Assembly (NCBI GenBank): GCA_038329845.1
Contig: JBBQNJ010000053.1
Location: forward strand, 1 to 34,644
Direction: 5' to 3'
Source: JBBQNJ01 sp038329845
GTDB taxonomy: Bacteria > Planctomycetota > Phycisphaerae > Tepidisphaerales > Tepidisphaeraceae
Length of the DNA stretch: 34,644 bases
Of this stretch, positions 17,889 through 25,115 are shown piece by piece. Made by a program: the position numbers and the translations under genes. How positions within the stretch are numbered: position 1 is the stretch's first letter; each line of letters begins with the position of its first letter. Below the pieces are notes generated by a model. That model was not told the origin of the DNA. It made no database searches and saw only the letters and a list, made by a program, of their open reading frames with translations.

Positions 17889-19352
17889 GTGAAGTGGACG
17901 ATCTTGACTGTTGTGGCCGCGATTGGTTTGCTGGGCGGATGCGCCGCGCCGGCCAAGGTGCCGTCGCCGCCATTTCCCCCGGCCACGCCGACGGCGGTGG
18001 TCGCGGTCTCTAAACGGATCTTTCCCGCGGTGGTTCGCCTGGACGTGGCGCAGGAGACGTATTCCCAGGGCAAGCGCACGCTCAAGCGCGGCATCGGTTC
18101 GGGCGTGATCATCGACCCGCTCGGGCGGGTCTTGACTAACTATCACGTGGCGGGCCGGGCGGTCGAAATCTTCGTCACGCTCTACAACAAGGAGCGCGTT
18201 CGTGGCGAGTTGATCGGCGACGATCATTGGACCGACCTTGCGGTGGTGCAGTTGGATATGGACGAGGTACGGCGTAAGGGGATTTCCTTCAATTACGCCG
18301 ATCTGGGCCGCAGCGATCACCTGATCGCCGGCCAGGACGTGATGGCGGTGGGCACGCCGTTCGGACTGGCGCGGACGATGACGCTAGGCGTGGTAAGCAA
18401 CAACGAGCGGACGTTTTACCCCGATCGAATGCGGATCGGGGAGTACGAGACCGGGGAGTTCTCGAACTGGATCCAGATGGACACGCCGATCAACCCGGGG
18501 AATTCTGGCGGACCGCTGGTGGACATGACCGGCCAGGTGGTGGGGATCAACACCCGCGGGGGCGGTCAGAACCTGAACTTTGCGGTCCCGATCGACACGG
18601 CCCGCCCGGTGATCGAGTCGATTCTCGCCAGCGCCACGCCGCAGCGTAAGGGGAAGGTCGAGCGATCGTATCTCGGGCTGGATCTCAAGCCGCTGCAGGA
18701 TCTGGAGACGTTTTACGACATCGACATCAACCGCGGGGTGCTGATCAACTCTGTGGATCGCGGCTCGCCGGCCGAGAAGGCGGGCGTTCGCACGCAGGAC
18801 ATTCTCCTGGAGATCAACTCCGAACCGATCAACGTGCGCTTCCCCGAGGAAGTGGCACCGGCGCGGCAGCGGATCGCGGCGCTGCCGCTGGATTCGCAAG
18901 TGACGCTGAAGGTCAAGCGGGACAAGCAGATTCTCGAGCTGGCGGCGCGGACGCAGAAGCTCGAGGGCGCCGTTGGGGCCGAGCGCGAGTTTAAGGCCTG
19001 GGGACTGAGCGTGCGCGACGTGACGCGGACCTACGCCAACGAGAACCGACTCGACGACGACACCGGCGTGGTCGTCACCACGTTAAGCCCCGGTCTTCCG
19101 GCGGGAAAGGCCGAACTGCTCAGCGGCGATGTGATCCGCCAGGTGGATGGCAAGCCGGTCGAGGATCTCGAGGCGTTCGAGAGCCTTTATGAAGCTGCGA
19201 ACGCGAACCGAACCGGGCGCATTCTGCTCGAAGTCCAGCGCGGTCGCGGCCGCCGCGGTGTGGTGTTGAAAATGACCTACGAGGCCCCGCCCGCGACCGC
19301 CACCGCCTCCGCCACCGCGCCGACGCCCGCCGGGCCGCGTGGCGCTGAGTAG
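17889..19352 (+). CDS. HtrA/DegP-family serine protease, lipoprotein
   Basis: 487 residues from a GTG start (KWTILTVVAAIGLLGGCAAP). The LLGGC lipobox predicts a lipoprotein anchored outside the cytoplasm. The GTG at 17889 has GGAG about 9 nt upstream. The catalytic triad is complete: H86 in NYHVAG, D116 in WTDLAVV and S206 in PGNSGGPL. Two PDZ domains follow, around GVLINSVDRGSPAEKAGVRT and GVVVTTLSPGLPAGKAELLS. It should degrade or chaperone misfolded envelope proteins. It contrasts with the triad-less PDZ protein at 11185-12741. The C-terminal 20 residues are Ala/Thr/Pro rich. An in-frame start at 17712 is less likely, as it would bury the lipobox. Confidence 0.9.
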   Translation: MKWTILTVVAAIGLLGGCAAPAKVPSPPFPPATPTAVVAVSKRIFPAVVRLDVAQETYSQGKRTLKRGIGSGVIIDPLGRVLTNYHVAGRAVEIFVTLYNKERVRGELIGDDHWTDLAVVQLDMDEVRRKGISFNYADLGRSDHLIAGQDVMAVGTPFGLARTMTLGVVSNNERTFYPDRMRIGEYETGEFSNWIQMDTPINPGNSGGPLVDMTGQVVGINTRGGGQNLNFAVPIDTARPVIESILASATPQRKGKVERSYLGLDLKPLQDLETFYDIDINRGVLINSVDRGSPAEKAGVRTQDILLEINSEPINVRFPEEVAPARQRIAALPLDSQVTLKVKRDKQILELAARTQKLEGAVGAEREFKAWGLSVRDVTRTYANENRLDDDTGVVVTTLSPGLPAGKAELLSGDVIRQVDGKPVEDLEAFESLYEAANANRTGRILLEVQRGRGRRGVVLKMTYEAPPATATASATAPTPAGPRGAE

Positions 19353-19396
19353 GGATCACCATCGAGTAACGCAGAGTTCGTGTCGCGGAGGTCGCC

Positions 19397-19702
19397 ATGT
19401 ACGTCGTTGCCGTCACCGTCTTCGTCCGACCTGAGTTTTCCCGGCAGTTCCTCGATGCGACGCTGGACAATGCCCGCCATACCCGCCGAGAAGCGGGGAA
19501 TGTGCGATTCGACGTTCTTGGCGCCGAGGACGATGCCAATCGGTTTCTCCTGTACGAAGTTTACCGAACCAAGGAGGATTTCGCCTCGCATCAGCAGACT
19601 CACCACTACCTGACGTGGAAACAGACCGTGGCCGACTGGATGGCCCAGCCGCGCCAGGGGATCAAGCATCGCGCGATCTGGTTCGGCGATTCGACGGTTT
19701 AG
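19397..19702 (+). CDS. Antibiotic biosynthesis monooxygenase (ABM) / LsrG-like protein
   Basis: 101 residues with the ABM ferredoxin-like fold: MYVVAVTVFVRPEF, then NVRFDVLGAEDD and FLLYEVYRTKEDFASHQQ, TxHYLTW and the basic tail. LsrG in this family isomerises phospho-AI-2; others are quinone-type monooxygenases without cofactor. The ATG at 19397 has GGAGG 6 nt upstream. The next gene, an iron alcohol dehydrogenase, starts 15 bp after the stop, so the two form an operon. No lsr genes are near, so the substrate is not known. Confidence 0.85.
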   Translation: MYVVAVTVFVRPEFSRQFLDATLDNARHTRREAGNVRFDVLGAEDDANRFLLYEVYRTKEDFASHQQTHHYLTWKQTVADWMAQPRQGIKHRAIWFGDSTV

Positions 19703-19717
19703 CGAGGCGCCTCGACC

Positions 19718-20893
19718 ATGCGCAAATTCGAGTTCAACAGCGTCGGGCGGATTTTTTTCGGCCCCGGGCAGTTCGCTCGACTGAGCGAATTGGCCGCGAC
19801 GATGGGTCGAACGGCGCTGGTGGTGCATAATGGCCCGGATGCCGGGGACAAGGCGTCGGAGGCGCTTCTCGCTGCAGGGATGACGGTGCGATCGCATCGC
19901 CAGTCCGGCGAACCGGTGGTTGAGCAGATCGACGCGGCGGTCGAGACAGCGCGCCGTGCGGGATGCGACTGCGTGATCGGCGTCGGCGGAGGCAGCGCCA
20001 TCGACGCGGCCAAGGCGGTGGCCGGGCTGCTCACCAATGGTGGATCGACACTGGACTACATGGAAGTGGTGGGCGCGGGTCGGAAATTGACCCGTCCCGC
20101 GCTGCCGTGGATCGCCATGCCCACGACCGCCGGCTCGGGCGCCGAGGCGACGCGAAACGCGGTCATCGGGTATCCGCCGAAGCAATTCAAGGCGTCGCTA
20201 CGAAGCGAACTGCTGCTGGCCAAGGCGGTGATCGTCGATCCGGAACTGCACCTTGGCATCCCCGCGGACGTGACGGCGCGGTCGGGAATGGATGCGCTGT
20301 GCCAGTGCATCGAATCGTTCGTCTCGGTCGGCGCCAACGTGATGACTCGGCCATTGTCGCTCGAGGGAATTCGTCTGGCGGGCAAGGCGCTTCCGCGGGC
20401 GGTGGAATATCCCGAGGATCTGCTCGCTCGCGGCGACATGGCGGCCGCGGCGCTCTTGAGCGGGATCTGCCTGAGCAACGCCGGGCTGGGCGCGGTGCAT
20501 GGATTCGCCGCGCCCCTGGGGGCCTATCATCCCATCCCGCACGGGACGATCTGCGCGGCGCTGCTGGCCCCGGTCATCGCGGCGAACATTGCCGCGCTGC
20601 GCGACGCGGGTGATCCGGACGAGCGGTTGAGCGGGTACGCGGCCGTCGGCCGGGTCCTGGCCGATGACCCCGCACTGTCACCGTCCGACGCCATCGACGC
20701 CTGCGCTCCATTGTGCGCTGACCTCTCGCGGCGGCTGCGTATCCCAGCGCTGCGCCAGTTCGGCATGACCGAGCGCGACATCGAGCCGATGGTGCAACTG
20801 GCGATGAAATCGAGCAGCATCCGTTATAATCCGGTGCCGCTGGACGAGCGTCGGTTGTTCGACATCTTGCGGGCCGGGATCGACGGGGAATGA
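19718..20893 (+). CDS. Iron-containing alcohol dehydrogenase
   Basis: 391 residues, normal length for the group III ADH family. The NAD-binding GGGSAIDAAKAVAGL motif is near residue 90, and MPTTAGSGAEATRNAV follows. The metal site appears in VHGFAAPLGAYHPIPHG (three His), plus Asp in VDPELHL. Reactions range from alcohol oxidation to maleylacetate or hydroxyacid reduction. The coupled LsrG/ABM gene points to the degradation of a small aldehyde or hydroxyacid. Few residues are missing and the start at 19718 is supported by alignment with MRKFEFNSVGRIFFGPG. Confidence 0.93.
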   Translation: MRKFEFNSVGRIFFGPGQFARLSELAATMGRTALVVHNGPDAGDKASEALLAAGMTVRSHRQSGEPVVEQIDAAVETARRAGCDCVIGVGGGSAIDAAKAVAGLLTNGGSTLDYMEVVGAGRKLTRPALPWIAMPTTAGSGAEATRNAVIGYPPKQFKASLRSELLLAKAVIVDPELHLGIPADVTARSGMDALCQCIESFVSVGANVMTRPLSLEGIRLAGKALPRAVEYPEDLLARGDMAAAALLSGICLSNAGLGAVHGFAAPLGAYHPIPHGTICAALLAPVIAANIAALRDAGDPDERLSGYAAVGRVLADDPALSPSDAIDACAPLCADLSRRLRIPALRQFGMTERDIEPMVQLAMKSSSIRYNPVPLDERRLFDILRAGIDGE

Positions 20894-20935
20894 TTTTGTG
20901 CCGGACTGCTCCGTCGCTGACAAAAAGGAGCGAAA

Positions 20936-21670
20936 TTGCTCGATATTGCCAAGATTCCCGCGGCGATCCTCGCCGGCGGTCTGGCGACGCGACTGCACCC
21001 GATTACGCAGACGATCCCCAAGGCGATGATCGACCTGAACGGCAAGCCGTTCATCCAGCATCAGGTGGAACTGCTGCATCGCCACGGCGTTCGCAAGCTG
21101 GTGCTATGCCTCGGGCACCTCGGTGAGCAGGTGGAGTCGCACCTGGGCGATGGGTCGCGCTTCGACATGCGGATTTACTACGCCCATGACGGGCCGGTGC
21201 TGCTGGGAACCGGCGGTGCCATCCGCCGGGCCATGCCGATGCTGGGCGAGGTCTGTTGGGTCATGTACGGCGATTCGTACATGGATATCGACTACCGAGC
21301 CATCCTCGACACTTTCGCCCGGAGCGATCCCGAGCGGGTCCTGGGTCTGATGACGGTCATTCGCAATCAGGACCGCTGGGACCGTTCCAACGCGCTATTC
21401 CGCGACGGGCGCCTAATGTGTTATGACAAGCGCAATCGCACTGCGGAGATGGAACACATCGACTACGGCGTGGCGATTCTCCGCCGCCGCGCCATCGAGC
21501 GGATGCCGCTGGGCGAGCGCTGCGACCTGGCCGAGCTCTACAGCGAGCTGGTGGCGGAGCGGAGCATGATCGGGTATGAGTTATCGCAACGGTTTTACGA
21601 AATCGGCACGCCGGCGTCGCTGGAGGAAGCGCGGGAGCATCTGGCGTCGCGCTCGGATCCATCGGCATAG
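20936..21670 (+). CDS. Sugar-1-phosphate nucleotidyltransferase (heptose-type, HddC-like)
   Basis: 244 residues, TTG start with AAGGAG 5 nt upstream. The nucleotidyltransferase signature AAILAGGLATRLHPITQ followed by PKAMIDLNG binds NTP. VLLGTGGAIR and GDSYMD carry the metal-binding Asp. Family: NTP_transferase, close to D-glycero-alpha-D-manno-heptose 1-phosphate guanylyltransferase. It would activate the heptose 1-phosphate made by the phosphatase downstream. First gene of a seemingly six-gene operon; the SIS gene starts 40 bp later. Which base (GDP or ADP) is used cannot be read from sequence. Confidence 0.82.
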   Translation: MLDIAKIPAAILAGGLATRLHPITQTIPKAMIDLNGKPFIQHQVELLHRHGVRKLVLCLGHLGEQVESHLGDGSRFDMRIYYAHDGPVLLGTGGAIRRAMPMLGEVCWVMYGDSYMDIDYRAILDTFARSDPERVLGLMTVIRNQDRWDRSNALFRDGRLMCYDKRNRTAEMEHIDYGVAILRRRAIERMPLGERCDLAELYSELVAERSMIGYELSQRFYEIGTPASLEEAREHLASRSDPSA

Positions 21671-21709
21671 CGGATTGTTTTGACGCTTGTTCACTCGGAG
21701 GCGTTGTAC

Positions 21710-22306
21710 ATGTCATTCGTCGCCACGTTCATCGAAGAGGCTCGGCAGATACTCGATCGGCTCGATCAAGGGTCGATCGCGCGGGTGGCGCAACTGTTGA
21801 TCGAGACTCGCCGTCGCCAGGGGCGGCTGTTCATCCTGGGCGTGGGCGGCAGCGCCGCCAATGCCTCGCACGCGGTCAATGATTTTCGGAAAATCGCGGG
21901 GATCGAGGCATATGCCCCGACCGACAACGTCTCGGAGCTGACGGCGCGGACCAACGATGAGGGATGGGCCACGGTCTTCGAACAGTGGCTGCGGACCAGC
22001 AGGCTCGACAGTGACGACATGCTGCTGATTTTTTCCGTGGGCGGGGGCGATCTTGAGAACAACGTCAGCCCCAACCTCGTGGCTGCACTGAAGCTGGCAA
22101 AAGAAGTGAACGCGAAAATTGCGGGCATTGTCGGACGCGATGGCGGGTATACTGCACGGGTTGCCGATGCCTGCGTGGTGATCCCGACGGTGAATGCCGC
22201 TCACACCACGCCCCACGCCGAAGCGTTTCAGGCGGTGGTCTGGCATCTGCTGGTGTCGCACCCGGATTTGAAGGCCGCACAAACCAAGTGGGAGTCCGTT
22301 CGATGA
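21710..22306 (+). CDS. SIS-domain phosphosugar isomerase, GmhA-like
   Basis: 198 residues with the sugar-isomerase fold. GRLFILGVGGSAANASHAVN is the phosphate-binding loop and the second helix carries TARTNDEGWATVFEQW. The motifs FSVGGGDLENNVSPN and TPHAEAFQAVVWHLL complete the family pattern. GmhA converts sedoheptulose 7-phosphate to D-glycero-D-manno-heptose 7-phosphate. The ATG at 21710 has CGGAGG 8 nt upstream; a TTG at 21680 is less likely. The stop overlaps the next start in an ATGA arrangement, so the two proteins are probably made in step. Confidence 0.82.
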   Translation: MSFVATFIEEARQILDRLDQGSIARVAQLLIETRRRQGRLFILGVGGSAANASHAVNDFRKIAGIEAYAPTDNVSELTARTNDEGWATVFEQWLRTSRLDSDDMLLIFSVGGGDLENNVSPNLVAALKLAKEVNAKIAGIVGRDGGYTARVADACVVIPTVNAAHTTPHAEAFQAVVWHLLVSHPDLKAAQTKWESVR

Positions 22307-23685
22307 CTGTCAAGACCATCAACTCAACCCGAACCGCCGGCATCGCGGCGCCGACGGCGCCCAAGGCCGTTCGCCGTGCCGTTTTTCTCGACCGCGACGG
22401 GGTGCTGAACCAGGCCGTGGTGCGCGACGGCAGGCCCTATCCGCCGCAGTCGCCCGAGCAGGTAAAGGTGATCGACGACGCCACCGAGGCGCTCAGACGC
22501 CTTCGCGAGGCGGGGTTTCTGCTGATCGCGGTGACGAACCAGCCGGACGTGGCCCGCGGCACGCAGCGGCGTGAGGTGGTCGAGGCGATCAACGGTCACT
22601 TGCGGCTGGCGCTGGGGCTGGATGATATTCGCACCAACTTCGACGACGGTGAATCGCTTACGCGCAAGCCCAATCCCGGGATGCTGCTCGAGGCGGCCGA
22701 GCAATGGGGGATCAGCCTCGTCGACAGCTTCATGGTCGGCGACCGTTGGAAGGACATCGAAGCCGGGCGCCGGGCCGGATGCCGCACCATCTTCATCAAC
22801 CGCAATTATTCTGAGGCCTTCGAGGCCGACCCAGCCGATGCGACCGTGCCCAGCGTCTGCGCCGCCGCCGACTGGATTCTGTCGCAGGCTCCGCCGAAAT
22901 CGGCGATGGCGAAGTCGCCAGTGTCTCATGAGATTCCCAAGGTCACGGTGACGGCCGCGCAGCGCAATGTCCGGATGCTCAAGGCACTGAAGGTGAAGAT
23001 TTTCGCCGATGGTGCCGACCGGGCGGGCATCCTTGAAATGCACGCCAACCCGCTGATCCAGGGCTTCACCACCAATCCGACGTTGATGCGTAAGGCCGGC
23101 GTAAGCGACTACGCGGCGTTCGCCCGCGACATTCTCAAAGTGGTTCCCGATCGCCCGATTTCATTTGAGGTGTTCTCCGACGACTTCGAGGAGATGCGCC
23201 GACAGGCTCGCCAGATCGCCGCCTGGGGGCCAAACGTCTATGTGAAGATCCCGGTGACCAACACGCTGGGCCATTCCAGTGCCGCCCTGGTGGCGGATTT
23301 GGCGCGCGACGGGGTGAAACTGAATGTGACGGCGATCTTTACGCTCGAACAGACGCTGGAGATGACCCAGGCCCTTCGCGGCGGAGCGCCGGCGGTGGTG
23401 TCGGTTTTCGCCGGACGAATCGCCGATGCCGGGGTTGATCCGGTTCCGCATATGGCCGCCTGCCGACAGATCGTCAACCTGGCGTCCAACGTCGAACTGC
23501 TTTGGGCCAGCCCGCGCGAGCTGCTGAACATCATCCATGCCGACCAGGTTGGCTGCGACATCATCACCGTCACCAACGACGTGCTGAAGAAGCTGTCGAA
23601 CATCGGCAAGGACCTGGGCGAGTTCTCGCTGGACACGGTGAAGATGTTCCGCACCGACGCGGTGAAGGCCGGGTTCTCCTTGTGA
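22303..23685 (+). CDS. Fusion of GmhB-like HAD phosphatase and transaldolase
   Basis: 460 residues, two enzymes in one chain. Residues about 20-195 are a HAD-IIIA phosphatase: nucleophile D30 and D32 in VFLDRDGVLN, VTNQPDVARG as motif II, RKPNPGM with the motif III Lys, and GDRWKDIEAG as motif IV. The usual GmhB zinc loop (Cys and His before RKP) is absent; the equivalent segment is RTNFDDGESLT. Residues about 225-458 are a small transaldolase: KIFADGADRAG, GFTTNPTLMRKAG, the Schiff-base K315 in VYVKIPVTN, VVSVFAGRIAD and LLWASPRELLN. It ends in LGEFSLDTVKMF. The ATG at 22303 overlaps the upstream stop. The stop lies in the first copy of a 20-bp tandem repeat. Confidence 0.85.
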   Translation: MTVKTINSTRTAGIAAPTAPKAVRRAVFLDRDGVLNQAVVRDGRPYPPQSPEQVKVIDDATEALRRLREAGFLLIAVTNQPDVARGTQRREVVEAINGHLRLALGLDDIRTNFDDGESLTRKPNPGMLLEAAEQWGISLVDSFMVGDRWKDIEAGRRAGCRTIFINRNYSEAFEADPADATVPSVCAAADWILSQAPPKSAMAKSPVSHEIPKVTVTAAQRNVRMLKALKVKIFADGADRAGILEMHANPLIQGFTTNPTLMRKAGVSDYAAFARDILKVVPDRPISFEVFSDDFEEMRRQARQIAAWGPNVYVKIPVTNTLGHSSAALVADLARDGVKLNVTAIFTLEQTLEMTQALRGGAPAVVSVFAGRIADAGVDPVPHMAACRQIVNLASNVELLWASPRELLNIIHADQVGCDIITVTNDVLKKLSNIGKDLGEFSLDTVKMFRTDAVKAGFSL

Positions 23686-23732
23686 AGGCCCGTTTCTCCT
23701 CGTGATCGCCGATTTCTCCTTGTGATTGCCGA
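23673..23732. repeat. Three tandem 20-bp repeats spanning a stop and the next start
   Basis: Units at 23673-23692, 23693-23712 and 23713-23732 are all of the form KTTCTCCTYGTGAWBGCCSR with slight drift (the last two differ by two bases). The first contains the TGA stop of the fusion gene; the last ends at the A of the ATG of the glycosyltransferase. The array adds about 40 bp to what would otherwise be a very short gap. Confidence 0.8.
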
Positions 23733-24550
23733 TGCCCCGCGGACCCGTTTCATCCCGCGCCGTCCGCTGCCTGGCGATCGTGCCGGCGTTTAACGAGCGC
23801 CATTCGGTGGGCGAACTCGTCCATCGGCTTCGCCGCGCGCTGCCGGCATACGACATCCTGGTCATTGATGATGGATCGACCGATGACACCCTGCACCAGG
23901 TGCCGCGCGATCCGGCCGTGGCCCTGGTCAGCCTGCCTTTCAATCTCGGCATCGGCGGGGCGATGCAGACGGGATATCGCTACGCGGCGATGCATGGGTA
24001 TGACGTGGCGGTGCAGGTTGACGCCGACGGGCAGCATCGTCCCGGCGAGGTCCGCAAACTGGTGGATCATCTGCTGGGCGGTCGGGCCGACCTGGTGGTG
24101 GGATCGCGCTTCCTCGAGCCGCGATGGACTCGCTATCGCCAGTCGATGCCGCGGTGGTTCGGTTCGTGGCTGCTCAAGTCGATCCTTCGCGGGCTGACGG
24201 GGCTGACGATCACCGACTGTACCAGCGGCTTTCGTGCCGCCAACCGCAGGGTCATCAATGCCTTCGCCCACTGGTATCCCGAAGATTATCCCGAGCCGGA
24301 AGTCATCGTGCTTTTGCATCGCGGCGGGTTCCGGGTCGATGAGTTGCCGGTTCGGATGCGCCAGCGCCGAACCGGCCAGAGCAGCATCGGGCTGTTGCGC
24401 GGGGTGTTCTATGTGGTGAAAGTCGTCACCTGCCTGGTGCTGGACACGGCGCGGGATCCGTGGCCTCGCGGCAAGGTGGATGTGCCGGCGCCGATCCCTC
24501 TTGCGGAGATCGAGCCTCTGGGCGCGCCGCTGACGGGCAGTCCGAGCTGA
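23732..24550 (+). CDS. Family 2 glycosyltransferase (dolichyl-phosphate mannosyltransferase-like)
   Basis: 272 residues. GT-A fold hallmarks: IVPAFNERHSVGELV, VIDDGSTDDT (nucleotide-binding Asp), VQVDADGQHRPGEV (DXD-like DAD motif) and SGFRAANRRVI near the acceptor site. Such enzymes transfer a sugar from a nucleotide donor to a polyprenyl phosphate or glycan. It has no C-terminal membrane helices of its own. The next gene, DUF2304, is a frequent membrane partner of GT2 proteins. The ATG at 23732 is used; an in-frame TTG lies two codons upstream. No good ribosome site was seen, so it may depend on coupling. Confidence 0.88.
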   Translation: MPRGPVSSRAVRCLAIVPAFNERHSVGELVHRLRRALPAYDILVIDDGSTDDTLHQVPRDPAVALVSLPFNLGIGGAMQTGYRYAAMHGYDVAVQVDADGQHRPGEVRKLVDHLLGGRADLVVGSRFLEPRWTRYRQSMPRWFGSWLLKSILRGLTGLTITDCTSGFRAANRRVINAFAHWYPEDYPEPEVIVLLHRGGFRVDELPVRMRQRRTGQSSIGLLRGVFYVVKVVTCLVLDTARDPWPRGKVDVPAPIPLAEIEPLGAPLTGSPS

Positions 24551-24561
24551 CAGTTCAAACC

Positions 24562-25113
24562 ATGTGGGTCAAGTCGGTTATTCTCACGCTGCTGGCCGGC
24601 GCCTTCGGGCTGCTGGCGGTCCGGCGATTGCGCCAGTTCCGCCTGAAGGAACGCTACGCGATCCTCTTCGTGCTGATCGGCCTTCCGTTCATCGCCCTGG
24701 CCTTATGGCAAGATGGAGTCGGGTGGATCGCCCAGCGCCTCGGGATCGCGTACCAAACCGTCACCATCATGGCGCTGACGGTGTTTTTCATCATCGCAGT
24801 CCTGGAATTGCTGACGATTCTGAGCGTGCAGGATCGCAAGATCACCACGCTGGCGCAGCTCGTCGGCATCCTCAGCGAGCAACAGCGCCGATTCGAACAG
24901 CGCGTCGGATCGCTTGGCCCGGGCGCTTCGCCGAGCCCGGAGGGCAGTTCGCCGGGCCCGGGCAGTTCGCCGGGCACAGGCAGTTCGCCAGGCCCGGGCC
25001 CGGGCGGTTCGCCGGGCTCGGGCGGTTCGCCCGCGAGCCGGGCCTCGGAGTCCGTCCGTTCCCGATCCATTGAATCCGGAGAATCGCCGGCGCACGAACG
25101 TCGAAAGCAATAG
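24562..25113 (+). CDS. DUF2304 family membrane protein
   Basis: 183 residues. Three hydrophobic segments (about 5-20, 33-48, 70-92) are followed by an amphipathic helix (SVQDRKITTLAQLVGILSEQ), the DUF2304 pattern, and then by a low-complexity Ser/Pro/Gly tail from about 115. This tail comes from an 18-bp repeat array (24943-25031). Family members commonly sit beside GT2 genes and are thought to anchor them or handle the lipid carrier; that role is inferred. The stop is 2 bp before the next ATG. Confidence 0.8.
   Translation: MWVKSVILTLLAGAFGLLAVRRLRQFRLKERYAILFVLIGLPFIALALWQDGVGWIAQRLGIAYQTVTIMALTVFFIIAVLELLTILSVQDRKITTLAQLVGILSEQQRRFEQRVGSLGPGASPSPEGSSPGPGSSPGTGSSPGPGPGGSPGSGGSPASRASESVRSRSIESGESPAHERRKQ
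24943..25031 (+). repeat. 18-bp in-frame repeat array in the DUF2304 gene
   Basis: Copies start at 24943, 24961, 24979, 25003 and 25021 with the core GGCRGTTCGCC followed by a GGGC-rich filler. Spacing is 18 bp, or 24 bp for one interval. It encodes GSSPGP-type units. The unit is a multiple of three bases, so expansion keeps the frame. Confidence 0.85.
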
Positions 25114-25115
25114 GA

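Noticed and set aside
23673..23732. CRISPR or attachment site
   Set aside because: The units are directly tandem without spacers and no integrase is near.
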